DNA from: Anaerolineales bacterium UBA3940
GTDB taxonomy: Bacteria > Chloroflexota > Anaerolineae > Aggregatilineales > UBA3940
Reading direction: 5' to 3'
Assembly (NCBI GenBank): GCA_002385675.1
Contig: DGDY01000307.1
Coordinates: 1 to 31,764 of the forward strand
Length of the DNA: 31,764 bases
The notes beneath the pieces are model-generated. The model saw nothing but the letters and a program-made list of their open reading frames with translations, was not told where the DNA came from and made no database searches. Position 1 is the first letter of the stretch. Each line of letters opens with the position of its first letter. Of this stretch, positions 17,879-27,355 are shown piece by piece. The translations under genes were made by a program, and so were the position numbers.

Positions 17879-18814
17879 CTAATGGTCGCGTTCCATCACC
17901 TGTGTAATGAGGGTACGCAGGGCGTCAACAGCCTCGCTTTGCGGCAGCCGGTCGAGCGTGGCGTGCGCCTGCACAGCAAGCGCCTGCGCCATCTGCCGCC
18001 CTTCCTCAACAGCTCCGCCCGCCACCAGCCGTTCCTTGAGCGGAAGGAACGGGTCATCCTCGACGGTCACCACGCCAAGCGCCTCGTCGCGCTTGCCATT
18101 AGCGGACTTCCTCGCGATGGCCGCAGCGACACCCTTGCCCTGCGGGATATCCACACCGGCAGCCTTGCCCATCAACCGGGGGTCGCCGGTCAGGTCCAGC
18201 AGGTCGTCAATAATCTGGAAGATCAGCCCGAGGTAGAAGCCATACTCGCCCAGTGTGTCAATCGTCCGGCGGTCGGCGCCCGCAAGCTGCGCACCGAGCA
18301 TGGCCGCGCCGCGGAACAGCGAGGCAGTCTTCTTGGCGACAATCTTCTGGTAAATCTCGCGGGTTAGTGTATTGTCCTTCGCGGCAGCCGCCTGGAGCGT
18401 CTCACCCTCGACCAGCGCCGTCGTCGCCTCGGAGAAGGTGATGTTGAGGTCCCCGTATGGGGCCATAAGCTCGTACACCTTCGTGAACAGAAAGTCGCCG
18501 GTGAGCAGCGCGAACGTCCGGCCCCACTTCTCGTTGATCGTGACGCGCCCCCGCCGCACAACGCCATGATCGTTAATATCGTCGTGGACCAGGGTTGCCG
18601 TATGGACAAGTTCAATTGCCGTCGCAACGGGGATCGCAGCTTTCAGGTCCTTGCCCCCTGCCGCCAAATACGCGTTGAACAGTACCCGCGGGCGCACCCG
18701 CTTGCCGCCCGCCGAGATGATGTGTCGGCTGGCCTCCTCAAGTACCGTTACCTCGCTGTGTACGACGTCTAGCATCATCTGGTCGACCGCAAGCACGGCT
18801 TCATCAATATTCAT
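17879..18814 (-). CDS. Polyprenyl diphosphate synthase (long-chain, E-type)
   Basis: 311 residues. It condenses isopentenyl diphosphate onto allylic diphosphates to build an all-trans chain. Both aspartate-rich motifs are intact: DDIND (78-82) and DDLLD (203-207), with 'GGKRVRPRVL' (36-45) binding the substrate phosphate. Residues before the first DDxxD are small or aliphatic rather than bulky, which fits a medium to long product such as the menaquinone side chain. The exact length cannot be told. Start ATG 18814 with GGGGAGAG eight bases upstream. The longer frame to 18916 runs into the promoter and is not used. It has an exact consensus promoter and is followed by its own terminator. Confidence 0.92.
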   Translation of the reverse strand: MNIDEAVLAVDQMMLDVVHSEVTVLEEASRHIISAGGKRVRPRVLFNAYLAAGGKDLKAAIPVATAIELVHTATLVHDDINDHGVVRRGRVTINEKWGRTFALLTGDFLFTKVYELMAPYGDLNITFSEATTALVEGETLQAAAAKDNTLTREIYQKIVAKKTASLFRGAAMLGAQLAGADRRTIDTLGEYGFYLGLIFQIIDDLLDLTGDPRLMGKAAGVDIPQGKGVAAAIARKSANGKRDEALGVVTVEDDPFLPLKERLVAGGAVEEGRQMAQALAVQAHATLDRLPQSEAVDALRTLITQVMERDH

Positions 18815-18887
18815 GAATAGGCTCTCCCCGTCGGGGCATCTGGTTGTTAATTTCAACCATTTGTTACTTTTATAATTTTTTGAATTG

Positions 18888-18916
18888 ATTATAAAAACAC
18901 GGGTAAAAACTGTCAA
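18888..18916 (-). promoter_or_regulatory. Exact-consensus sigma70 promoter of the polyprenyl synthase gene
   Basis: TTGACA (complement of 18911-18916), a 17-bp spacer, and TATAAT (complement of 18888-18893), in an A/T-rich patch. The predicted start near 18881 leaves a leader of about 67 nt. Expected to be strong and constitutive. Confidence 0.85.
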
Positions 18917-18969
18917 CTAAGTCGGCTAAAAGACTCCGGTGTATACCATGTTGCCGGGAGCATTCCGCC

Positions 18970-19527
18970 CTACTCCTCGGCTTCCCGCCCGGTTGAGTCA
19001 TAAGCAGCGACGATCTCTTCCAACCGGGGCGGGCCGCCACGCTGGAGGAACAGTTCCATCGCAATCGCGGCGAATTCAAAGAAGGCCTGTACGTCCTTAA
19101 CACGCGCGAGATAGTACTCGGCGAGCTTGCGCTCTTCTTCGTTCAGGCGGGCCTTTGCCTCCTCGAGCTTGCGGGTGTTCTCATCGAGCACAGCGAGCGC
19201 AACCCCGACTTCACGCCGCTCGCGGCTCTCAACAATCGTGCGCACGACGGTCCACAGGTCGCTCTCGGCCTCATAGTACTTGCGCCGGTCGCCCTTTACC
19301 CATACTTCACGCACCATACCCCAGCGTTCCAGCGCACGCATATTCATGCTGACGCTGGCCTTCGACCTGCCGACGATCTCTTCAAGCTCGTCGAGTGAGA
19401 GCGGCTCCGGGCTCATGAGCAGCGCACCGTACAGATGCCCCATGACCGGGCTAAAACCGAAGAAGTCGGTTAGCTGCCCAAGCCCGTTGATCATGCTCTC
19501 ATGTACTGCTTCGAGAGTTTTATCCAT
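18970..19527 (-). CDS. GbsR/MarR-like winged-helix transcription regulator
   Basis: 185 residues. A winged helix lies at about 15-95, with recognition-helix region 'GRSKASVSMNMRALERWG' around 53-70 and a basic wing 'VKGDRRKYY'. A long charged helical region (95-160), probably a coiled coil for dimerisation, follows. This layout matches the GbsR family, which controls choline and glycine betaine genes in Bacillus, but no such genes are near here and the effector is unknown. Start ATG 19527 with GGAAAG eight bases upstream. The gene has a good promoter (19566-19594) with two inverted repeats in and after it, which suggests self-control. It is divergent from rex. Confidence 0.85.
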   Translation of the reverse strand: MDKTLEAVHESMINGLGQLTDFFGFSPVMGHLYGALLMSPEPLSLDELEEIVGRSKASVSMNMRALERWGMVREVWVKGDRRKYYEAESDLWTVVRTIVESRERREVGVALAVLDENTRKLEEAKARLNEEERKLAEYYLARVKDVQAFFEFAAIAMELFLQRGGPPRLEEIVAAYDSTGREAEE

Positions 19528-19533
19528 GTTGAT

Positions 19534-19555
19534 ACTTTCCGAATGGACTGAAAGT
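19534..19555 (-). promoter_or_regulatory. Inverted repeat in the GbsR-like gene leader
   Basis: ACTTTC (19534-19539) and GAAAGT (19550-19555), six-base arms ten bases apart. It lies just downstream of the predicted transcription start, a position where a bound repressor would block transcription. The left arm overlaps the ribosome site. Confidence 0.45.
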
Positions 19556-19565
19556 TTGTAACAAG

Positions 19566-19594
19566 ATGATACCGGGCTTGCCCGGAAGCGTCAA
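19566..19594 (-). promoter_or_regulatory. Promoter of the GbsR-like gene with a palindrome in the spacer
   Basis: TTGACG (complement of 19589-19594), a 17-bp spacer, and TATCAT (complement of 19566-19571). The spacer holds a perfect palindrome CCGGGC-TT-GCCCGG (19572-19585). The predicted start is near 19559, giving a leader of about 32 nt. Confidence 0.65.
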
Positions 19595-19664
19595 TGAAGC
19601 CGTGCGAACCGCCTCGTTAAGGCATTATCTATGCACAAATGAGACTGATTCTGTCTGGTATGTG

Positions 19665-19693
19665 TTGCTTGTCACGAATGGATATGGTATGAT
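19665..19693 (+). promoter_or_regulatory. Promoter of rex
   Basis: TTGCTT (19665-19670), a 17-bp spacer, and TATGAT (19688-19693). The leader is about 70 nt and contains AGGAGGAG before the rex ATG. I found no clear Rex operator (TTGTGAA-n4-TTCACAA type) here. Confidence 0.6.
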
Positions 19694-19770
19694 GAATCGC
19701 ATCTCTTTTCTCGTATCTCGCCCCGCGCCGACCCATTTGACTAGACACAGTCAGGAGGAGCAAAGCACAT

Positions 19771-20406
19771 ATGCGTCGTTCGGATTCCGAAATTCCTGAT
19801 ATTGTCGTCGGGCGTTTGCCAATTTATCTGCGCGCGCTCATACGCCTTCAACAGGAAGGTCGCGAGATTACATCCTCTCAGGAACTAGGCGAACGCCTGG
19901 GAATCAGCTCGGCGCAGATCCGCAAGGATCTCTCACACTTCGGCGAGTTCGGTAAACAGGGGACGGGCTACACTGTCTCCACTCTCATCGCCGAGCTGCA
20001 GCGCATCCTCCACGTTGACCGCGAGTGGGAAGTTGCTCTCGTCGGCGTGGGCGACCTGGGCCGGGCCATCGCACACTATGGCGGCTTTGCACACCGCGGC
20101 TTCTGCATTACGCACCTTTTTGACAACGATCCGAACAAGATCGGCGAGAAGATCAACAACCTCGTTATCCAGCCTGTCAGCGAGTTGAAGGAAACCATCA
20201 AGAAGGCGGGCATCCGCATCGCGATGATCACCACGCCCGCCGACAGCGCCCAGGAAATCGCCAACGAACTGGTCGAGGCGGGGGTTGGCGCGATTCTGAG
20301 CTATGCGCCGGTCACGCTCAGCGTGCCGAAGCACGTGCGTGTGCAGTACATCGACCCGGTGCTCCACCTGCAGCGTATGTCGTACTACCTCAACGACCGC
20401 GACTAG
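19771..20406 (+). CDS. rex: Redox-sensing transcriptional repressor Rex
   Basis: 211 residues, family length. It senses the NADH/NAD+ ratio and represses fermentation and respiration genes when NADH is low. N-terminal winged helix (about 1-82) with '[19 protein letters not shown]' (46-64) as the strongly conserved DNA-binding region. The Rossmann NADH domain follows with GVGDLG (92-97) and 'FDNDPNKIG' for cofactor binding. The last helix swaps between subunits in known structures. Start ATG 19771 with AGGAGGAG about 12 bases upstream. It has its own promoter and two following hairpins, so it is monocistronic. Targets could include the nearby energy genes, but no operator was confirmed. Confidence 0.97.
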   Translation: MRRSDSEIPDIVVGRLPIYLRALIRLQQEGREITSSQELGERLGISSAQIRKDLSHFGEFGKQGTGYTVSTLIAELQRILHVDREWEVALVGVGDLGRAIAHYGGFAHRGFCITHLFDNDPNKIGEKINNLVIQPVSELKETIKKAGIRIAMITTPADSAQEIANELVEAGVGAILSYAPVTLSVPKHVRVQYIDPVLHLQRMSYYLNDRD

Positions 20407-20413
20407 TGCTCGC

Positions 20414-20495
20414 ATCCCGACAACCTCGGTCGGGATCCCTTCGACCGGAATCAAAACAGCACCTGCCAAGTTGGCCGGTGCTGTGTTTGCTTTTT
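20414..20495. terminator. Tandem hairpins between rex and mreB, second one a strong terminator
   Basis: First hairpin: ATCCCGAC (20414-20421) with GTCGGGAT (20429-20436), no T-run. Second: ACAGCACC (20456-20463) with GGTGCTGT (20477-20484), followed by GTTTGCTTTTT on the plus strand. The minus-strand side of the second reads TTTTGA and can serve mreB. Confidence 0.85.
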
Positions 20496-20513
20496 CGGCG
20501 TTGTACGTAGCGC

Positions 20514-21515
20514 CTAGATGTTCGGCGTGGCGCGCTGCAGCGCCTCGATGCGCTCCAGCCCGCGCGTTGCGCCGAGCGCCGCCGCACCGACCGGATCGTC
20601 GGCGAGGAACGCGGGGACGTGCGTTTCCTGCGTCAGATAGACATCGATGCCGCGCAGCAGCGCCGTACCACCGGTGAGGACCATCCCCCGGTCGATGATA
20701 TCCGATGCCAACTCCGGCGGCGTGCGCTCCAGTACCTTCTTCACCGAACTCGCAATCACCTCAAGCGGCTCTTGCAGCGCCTCGATGATCTCGCTGGTCG
20801 TCAGTGTGATCATGCGCGGCAGGCCCGTCACCTGGTCACGGCCCTGGATGTCCATCCGCATCTCTTCGCCGATGTCCGTCGCAGCGCCGATGTTGATCTT
20901 CGCCAGCTCGGCAGTCAGCTCGCCGATGATGAGGTTGTACTTCTTGCGCGTGTAGTCGATGATGGCCTGGTCAAGCTGCATGCCACCTGCCCGCACCGAG
21001 GAAGCCGCGACGATGCCGTTCATCGCCACCACGGCAGCCTCGGTAGTGCCGCCGCCGATGTTCACAATCAGGTTGCCCGTCGGCGTATCCACTGGCAGGC
21101 CGGCGCCGATCGCCGCCGCAAGCGGGGCCGGGATCAACCGGGCCTCACGCGCCCCGGCCTGGATAGCCGCCTCATGCACGGCCCGGCGCTCGACGCTCGT
21201 CACCCCATACGGGACGGTGACCATCACTATCGGCTTGAACAGCCGAAAGCCGCCCATCACCTTGTCGAGGAAGTAGCGCAGCATTGCCTCCGTGACCTCG
21301 TAGTCGGCAATCACACCGTCACGGAGCGGGCGCATCACTTCGATCGTCTCCGGCGTGCGCCCGTACATGTCGCGCGCTTCCTGCCCGATGGCGACGATCT
21401 TCTCTTCTTCGATGGTGATGGCGACGATATCCGGCTCGTGCAGCAGGATCTGCTCCCGCTCACCGATCGTCACGTTCACCGTGCCCAGGTCAATCCCGAG
21501 CCGTCTTGAAAACAT
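20514..21515 (-). CDS. mreB: Rod-shape-determining actin homologue MreB
   Basis: 333 residues. It forms membrane-bound filaments that guide wall synthesis along the cell side. Actin-fold motifs are present: phosphate 1 'GIDLGTVN' (7-14), '[15 protein letters not shown]', phosphate 2 '[14 protein letters not shown]' and the late adenosine motif '[12 protein letters not shown]'. It departs from the usual 'GTANT' in the first loop and has a divergent '[12 protein letters not shown]' strand, so it may be an Mrl-type paralogue. No mreC or mreD follows. Start ATG 21515 with GGAGGAAGT upstream. It lies 125 bp behind atpC on the same strand; the gap has an 8-bp inverted repeat (21564-21571/21616-21623) but no T-run, so read-through from the atp genes is possible. 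Confidence 0.93.
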   Translation of the reverse strand: MFSRRLGIDLGTVNVTIGEREQILLHEPDIVAITIEEEKIVAIGQEARDMYGRTPETIEVMRPLRDGVIADYEVTEAMLRYFLDKVMGGFRLFKPIVMVTVPYGVTSVERRAVHEAAIQAGAREARLIPAPLAAAIGAGLPVDTPTGNLIVNIGGGTTEAAVVAMNGIVAASSVRAGGMQLDQAIIDYTRKKYNLIIGELTAELAKINIGAATDIGEEMRMDIQGRDQVTGLPRMITLTTSEIIEALQEPLEVIASSVKKVLERTPPELASDIIDRGMVLTGGTALLRGIDVYLTQETHVPAFLADDPVGAAALGATRGLERIEALQRATPNI

Positions 21516-21640
21516 ACTTCCTCCGAATGTCTACAACCAACCCACCGCCCGGAGCAGCACAGCACGTCCGGGCGATGGGTTCCGCCGGTGCAGGCGTCCA
21601 ACCGTCCAGCCGGGGCCGGACGTCTCACGCGGTTCGCGTT

Positions 21641-22102
21641 CTACTCTTCCTCCGGGCCTCGCCCGAAGTCCATCGCACCCGGGCCCGTCCCACGATGGGC
21701 CGAGCGCCGTCCCACCTTGAGGCGGATATCCGCGCGGCGCAGTGCCGCCTCAAGCTGCGCGTACTTGGCCGGGTCGGCGGGAGGCCCCTCCGCCATCAGA
21801 CGCTCGGCGCGGCGGCGAGCCTCCTCCGCACGGGCCAGGTCGATCTCGTCGGCCCGCTCGGCGGACTCCGCCAGCACGATCACCTTGTTGCCGGCCACCT
21901 GCAGAATGCCGCCGCCGATGGCGAACGACTCCTCCACACCGGCTTTACGCACGCGCAGCTCGCCATAGTCCAGCGTCGTGATAAGCGGGCTGTGGTTCGG
22001 CAGGATGCCCAACTGCCCCTCGACGCTCGGCGCCGTCACAATATCGACGTCGTCCTCAAAGACCGTGCGCTCCTGCGTGATGATCTGACAATGTATTGGC
22101 AT
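21641..22102 (-). CDS. atpC: ATP synthase F1 epsilon subunit
   Basis: 153 residues. It belongs to the central stalk of F1 and can inhibit ATP hydrolysis. The beta-sandwich domain (about 1-85) has 'GQLGILPNHSPLIT' and 'FAIGGGILQV', the usual family landmarks. The helical hairpin follows (88-130). The C-terminal tail (131-153) is longer than usual, first basic, then Gly-rich and ending in three Glu. Start ATG 22102 with GGGTG close upstream; the longer frame to 22147 has no ribosome site. It is the last atp gene, separated from atpD by a highly structured 139-bp spacer. Confidence 0.93.
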   Translation of the reverse strand: MPIHCQIITQERTVFEDDVDIVTAPSVEGQLGILPNHSPLITTLDYGELRVRKAGVEESFAIGGGILQVAGNKVIVLAESAERADEIDLARAEEARRRAERLMAEGPPADPAKYAQLEAALRRADIRLKVGRRSAHRGTGPGAMDFGRGPEEE

Positions 22103-22140
22103 TTTACACCCAAATCCCTGTATCGGTGAGACTTCCTGCG

Positions 22141-22240
22141 CGGGCAACGCCCGGCAGACATGCGTCTGCTGTGCAGGTCAGCTCACCTCAGCCCGGCTGC
22201 CATGCACAGCAGGCAGGCTGAGGCGAGGTTGATGTCTGTC
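22141..22240 (-). other. Structured spacer between atpD and atpC with interleaved inverted repeats
   Basis: Four inverted repeats. Outer: 22153-22161 with 22232-22240 (GGCAGACAT/ATGTCTGTC, one G-T). A: 22164-22175 with 22203-22214 (core CTGCTGTGCA/TGCACAGCAG). B: 22182-22193 with 22216-22227 (CTCACCTCAGCC/GGCTGAGGCGAG, one mismatch). Side hairpin: CGGGC/GCCCG at 22141-22153. A and B interleave, so they cannot both form as simple hairpins. A true pseudoknot looks unlikely because only one base (22215) would have to span stem A. This looks like a switchable RNA structure or a small inserted repeat. No T-run follows. Confidence 0.6.
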
Positions 22241-22241
22241 T

Positions 22242-23738
<1,497 letters not shown>

Positions 23739-24629
23739 TTACAATTTCTGCCTGAGCGCCTCGGCACCGCCGACGATGTCAAGCATCTCGCTCGTGATCG
23801 CAAGCTGGCGCGCCTTGTTGAAGCGCAGCGTCAACTCTTCGACAAGCGCGTTCGCGTTCTCAGTCGCGTTGCGCATCGCCACCATCCGCGCGGAGTGCTC
23901 GCTTGCCAGCGCCTCAAGCAGCGCCTGGTACAGCAGCACCTCCGTGAAGCGCGGCAGGATCTCCTCCAGAACCGCTTCCGCGTTCGGCTCGAAGCTGAAG
24001 ACCGGGCGCAGATCGCCGATCTCCTCCTGAACCTGCTCAACATCCTCGGGCCGGGGCCGGAGCGGCAGCAGGCGCTCGACAACTGGTACCTGCTGGAGCG
24101 TGTTGACGAACTTTGTGTATACGAGGTTGACCTCGTCCACCTCGCCGGTGAGGAAGTCGTTGACGGCGGCCTGGTTGACCGGAGCCACGTCCATCACCGA
24201 CGGTGTGCCCGGCAGACCGGTAAACTCGGCCTCGACGTAGTCGCCACGCCGCAGGAGAATGTCGCGCCCCTTGCGCCCTACGGTGATGTACCGCACCTCG
24301 ACGCCCGACTCTTCAGCGAACCGGATCGCGTGGCGGGTGACATTCACGTTATACGGGCCGGCCAGCCCGCGGTCACTGGTGAACAGGATGATCATGATCC
24401 GGCGCCTCTCGGGCCGCTCGTTGAGAAGCGGGTGGTCGAGGCCCTCGGTATGGAAGGCAGCCAGGTCCCTCAGAACGTCGTATGCCGCCTCGGTGTAAGC
24501 GCGGCTGGCGAGCGCCTGGCTCTGCGCCCGCCTCACCTTGGAGGCGGAAACCGCCTCCAGCGCGCCCGTCACCTTCGCGATGTTCTTGATACTGCGTATG
24601 CGCCGTCTCAGTTCTCTTGCGGTAGCCAT
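23739..24629 (-). CDS. atpG: ATP synthase F1 gamma subunit
   Basis: 296 residues. It is the rotating central shaft. The N-terminal helix 'RELRRRIRSIKNIAKVT' and the C-terminal helix 'ARQLAITSEMLDIVGGAEAL' form the coiled coil inside the alpha/beta ring. The middle Rossmann-like domain has 'LFTSDRGLAGPYN' (about 81-93), a strong family mark. Start ATG 24629. The ribosome site is weak and the gene begins 19 bases after atpA stops, so translation is probably linked to atpA. Confidence 0.96.
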   Translation of the reverse strand: MATARELRRRIRSIKNIAKVTGALEAVSASKVRRAQSQALASRAYTEAAYDVLRDLAAFHTEGLDHPLLNERPERRRIMIILFTSDRGLAGPYNVNVTRHAIRFAEESGVEVRYITVGRKGRDILLRRGDYVEAEFTGLPGTPSVMDVAPVNQAAVNDFLTGEVDEVNLVYTKFVNTLQQVPVVERLLPLRPRPEDVEQVQEEIGDLRPVFSFEPNAEAVLEEILPRFTEVLLYQALLEALASEHSARMVAMRNATENANALVEELTLRFNKARQLAITSEMLDIVGGAEALRQKL

Positions 24630-24648
24630 AGATCTCTACGCCTGCTGT

Positions 24649-26157
24649 CTAGGACCAGCCCGCCTTGAAGTCGCGAATCGCTTCCTGCAGCTTGGCCTCG
24701 ATCTCATCGGTGAGCACCCAGCCATCCTGGATCGCCTTCGCGACATCCGGACGCTGCGTGGCCATGTACTGGAGGAAGTCCCGCTCGAAATCCCGCACCC
24801 GGTCCACCGGCACATCGTCGAGATACCCGCGCGTGCCCGCGTAGATGATCATAATCTGGTCGGTCACGGGCATCGGCTGGTACTGCGGCTGCTTGAGGAT
24901 CTCGGTCAGGCGCATGCCTCGCTCAAGCTGCTCCTGCGTCGCCTTGTCAAGGTCGGAGCCGAACTGAGCAAACGCGGCCAGGTCGCGATACTGGGCCATG
25001 TCGAGGCGGAGACGACCGGCAACCGTCTTCATCGCCTTGCGCTGCGCGTCACCACCGACGCGGCTGACGGAGATACCGGCGTTAATCGCCGGACGGATGC
25101 CTGCGTTGAACAGGTCGGGCTCCAGGTAGATCTGGCCGTCCGTAATCGAGATGACGTTCGTCGGGATGTAGGCCGACACGTCGCCCAGCAGCGTTTCGAT
25201 GATGGGGAGTGCAGTCAGGCTGCCGCCGCCTTCCTCATCCGAGAGCTGAGCCGCACGCTCAAGCAGGCGGGAGTGCAAGTAGAACACGTCGCCCGGGTAG
25301 GCCTCACGTCCCGGCGGGCGGCGCATCAGCAGCGAAACCTGGCGGTAAGCCCAGGCGTGCTTCGAGAGGTCGTCGTACACCACAAGCGCGTCGCGCCCGT
25401 CGTACATGAAGTACTCGCCGATGGCACAGCCGGCATACGGTGCGATGTACTGCAGCGCAGCCGATTCAGACGCAGTTGCCGACACGATGATGGTGTAGTC
25501 CATCGCGCCGTGCTCTTCCAGAATGGCAACGGTGCGGGCAACCTGCGCGCGCTTCTGGCCAATGGCCACGTAGATGCAGATCACATCCTGCCCGGCCTGG
25601 TTAATGATGGTATCGATGGCAATCGCGCTCTTACCCGTCTGGCGGTCACCGATGATCAACTCACGCTGGCCGCGCCCAATGGGGATGATGCTGTCGATGG
25701 CCTTGATACCCGTCTGGAGGGGCCGGTCCACGTTGCGGCGCTGGATTACACCCGGCGCGAGCCGCTCGATCGGCATGTACTTGTCGAAGTCAATCGGGCC
25801 TTTGCCGTCAATCGGCCTACCGAGGGGGTCCACCACGCGGCCAATGAGACCATCGCCGACCGGCACGGACGCCACACGCCCGAGCCCCCTCACCTGGCTG
25901 CCCTCGCTGATATCGGCATACTCGCCGAGGATGATGATACCCACCTCATCGTCCTCGAGGTTGAAGGCCAACCCCTGCGAGCCATTCTCAAACTGAACAA
26001 GTTCCTGGCTGCGAACGCCCTTCAGGCCCGAGGCGCGCGCAATGCCGTCGCCAACTTCGAGAACACGCCCGATCGTGTCGACCGCAATTTTGGGCTGGAA
26101 GCTCTCAATCTGCGCTTTGAGCTGCTCTGCTAGGTCTTTGGAGATGTTTGTCGCCAT
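24649..26157 (-). CDS. atpA: ATP synthase F1 alpha subunit
   Basis: 502 residues. It is the non-catalytic nucleotide-binding subunit alternating with beta. The P-loop GDRQTGKSA is at 170-178, with '[14 protein letters not shown]' and '[22 protein letters not shown]' in the expected order. The usual N-terminal helix that contacts the delta subunit is present (1-20). Start ATG 26157 with GGGAGAC six bases upstream; the in-frame GTG at 26169 falls on the ribosome site. It heads the cluster atpA-atpG-atpD-atpC. The genes for delta, b, a and c, which usually come before it, are not here; proC is the upstream neighbour. Confidence 0.97.
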   Translation of the reverse strand: MATNISKDLAEQLKAQIESFQPKIAVDTIGRVLEVGDGIARASGLKGVRSQELVQFENGSQGLAFNLEDDEVGIIILGEYADISEGSQVRGLGRVASVPVGDGLIGRVVDPLGRPIDGKGPIDFDKYMPIERLAPGVIQRRNVDRPLQTGIKAIDSIIPIGRGQRELIIGDRQTGKSAIAIDTIINQAGQDVICIYVAIGQKRAQVARTVAILEEHGAMDYTIIVSATASESAALQYIAPYAGCAIGEYFMYDGRDALVVYDDLSKHAWAYRQVSLLMRRPPGREAYPGDVFYLHSRLLERAAQLSDEEGGGSLTALPIIETLLGDVSAYIPTNVISITDGQIYLEPDLFNAGIRPAINAGISVSRVGGDAQRKAMKTVAGRLRLDMAQYRDLAAFAQFGSDLDKATQEQLERGMRLTEILKQPQYQPMPVTDQIMIIYAGTRGYLDDVPVDRVRDFERDFLQYMATQRPDVAKAIQDGWVLTDEIEAKLQEAIRDFKAGWS

Positions 26158-26284
26158 CTTGTCTCCCACTATCCATTTGTTATAAACGAAGGGTGACTCT
26201 ACGGGGTCGCGTCAGCGCGGTGCCATGCTCATCGCTCGTGTCGTGGGGTGCGGTGTCCCAGAATGGTGCTCGGTGATCAAGGAA

Positions 26285-26300
26285 GGGCGGCATCCCGCCC
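26285..26300 (-). other. Hairpin in the predicted atpA leader
   Basis: Perfect GGGCGG (26285-26290) and CCGCCC (26295-26300) with a 4-base loop. It lies about 25-40 nt into the predicted atpA transcript and has no T-run. It may stabilise the message or be left-over termination of proC. Confidence 0.45.
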
Positions 26301-26330
26301 AGGCACGCGCCGGTTCACTGCCATGGGTCG

Positions 26331-26359
26331 ATTTTACCTAAACGAGCATAACTTGCCCA
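26331..26359 (-). promoter_or_regulatory. Probable promoter of the atpAGDC operon
   Basis: TGGGCA (complement of 26354-26359), a 17-bp spacer, and TAAAAT (complement of 26331-26336). The leader is about 167 nt. A TTTGTGAAAAGG stretch just upstream resembles half of a Rex site, but no second half was found. Confidence 0.5.
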
Positions 26360-26405
26360 CCTTTTCACAAATGGCCATAAACTAAATGCGCTTTCCGTGG
26401 CGCTC

Positions 26406-27275
26406 CTAGCCGCGCTCTTCGCCGTTCGGCGGGTCGTCCACCCGCTTCAGCCGCGCGGTGTTCCCTGCTCCCAGCGCCAGCGAGCGCTGGTATGCAGCCC
26501 AGATTGCACGCGAAATGACCGTCCGCAGGCCGCCCTTCTCAAGCTGGTAGAGCGCCTCGGCGGTAGTGCCTCCCGGCGAGGTAACCTCGTTGCGGAGTGT
26601 TGCCGGGTGCCGGGGCGATTGCCGCGCGTACTCCACGGTGCCCTGCATGGTCTGGAGCACCAACTGCTCGGCAACCCGCCGCGAAAAGCCCAGGTGTACG
26701 CCCGCGTCGATCATCGCTTCCATAAAGAGCAGGACGTAAGCAGGCCCGGTGCCGCTGAGCGCGGTCGCCATATCGAGGTAGGACTCCTCTTCCACATGCA
26801 CCACCTCACCCAGCGCCCGCAGGATTGTGTCCGTCTGCTTCATCTGCTCGTCGGTGACCCGGTCCGTCGCCGTCCACACCGTGATCCCCGCGCCGATCTG
26901 CGCCGGCGTGTTCGGCATGGCACGCACGACAGCCGGGTGTGCCAGCCGCTCGGCAATCAGATTGATGGGGACACCGGCAGCAATCGACAGGACGAGCGCA
27001 TCGGGCGCGATCAGCCCGCACAATTCGGATAGCACCTGTCCCATCGCCTGCGGCTTGACCGACAGGATCACGACATCCCGGTCTTTAACCGCCTCACGGT
27101 TGTCAGTCGTCCAGTTGACACCGTACCGCTTTTCAAGCTCCCTGCCCCGCTCGGCACGCGGCCCTGCGGCGAGCACGTCCTGCGGCTGCACGAGCTTCTC
27201 ACGCAGCAGCGCCTTGATCATCGCCTCAGCCATCATGCCGCTGCCGATGAAGGCTATTTTCTTGTTCGTTAACAT
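26406..27275 (-). CDS. proC: Pyrroline-5-carboxylate reductase
   Basis: 289 residues. It carries out the last step of proline synthesis, reducing pyrroline-5-carboxylate with NAD(P)H. Rossmann motif 'GSGMMAEAM' (11-19). 'PNTPAQIGAG' near the active site, 'GTGPAYVLLFMEAMIDAG' in the dimerisation domain, and the signature 'VTSPGGTTAEAL' are present. The C-terminus is about 20 residues longer than in short versions and polar. Start ATG 27275 with GGTGGAGA upstream. It has its own likely promoter. The dehydrogenase gene lies 80 bp upstream on the same strand. No other proline gene is near. Confidence 0.95.
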   Translation of the reverse strand: MLTNKKIAFIGSGMMAEAMIKALLREKLVQPQDVLAAGPRAERGRELEKRYGVNWTTDNREAVKDRDVVILSVKPQAMGQVLSELCGLIAPDALVLSIAAGVPINLIAERLAHPAVVRAMPNTPAQIGAGITVWTATDRVTDEQMKQTDTILRALGEVVHVEEESYLDMATALSGTGPAYVLLFMEAMIDAGVHLGFSRRVAEQLVLQTMQGTVEYARQSPRHPATLRNEVTSPGGTTAEALYQLEKGGLRTVISRAIWAAYQRSLALGAGNTARLKRVDDPPNGEERG

Positions 27276-27306
27276 GCTGTCTCCACCTTACGCGATTGAC
27301 CACAGG

Positions 27307-27332
27307 AGTATAGCATTGCCCTCACAATTGTG
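27307..27332 (-). promoter_or_regulatory. Extended -10 promoter of proC with an adjacent palindrome
   Basis: TGC-TATACT (complement of 27307-27315) is an extended -10. The palindrome CACAATTGTG (27323-27332) covers the place of the -35 box, where no good hexamer is seen. A regulator bound there could help or block polymerase. Confidence 0.5.
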
Positions 27333-27355
27333 GAAACGGATATCGGCCAACCGCG

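Noticed and set aside
19566..19799. A small plus-strand gene overlapping the start of rex
   Set aside because: It has no ribosome site, runs through the rex promoter and overlaps rex out of frame.
22164..22227. An H-type pseudoknot between atpD and atpC
   Set aside because: Only one base would have to cross a 10-12 bp stem, which is not geometrically reasonable. Alternative hairpins are the better reading.
24538..26133. A 531-codon open frame on the plus strand, opposite atpA
   Set aside because: Same shadow effect; atpA on the other strand explains the sequence fully.
26343..26385. A Rex binding site before atpA
   Set aside because: Only a half-site-like TTTGTGAA is seen on the minus strand; the mirrored half is missing.
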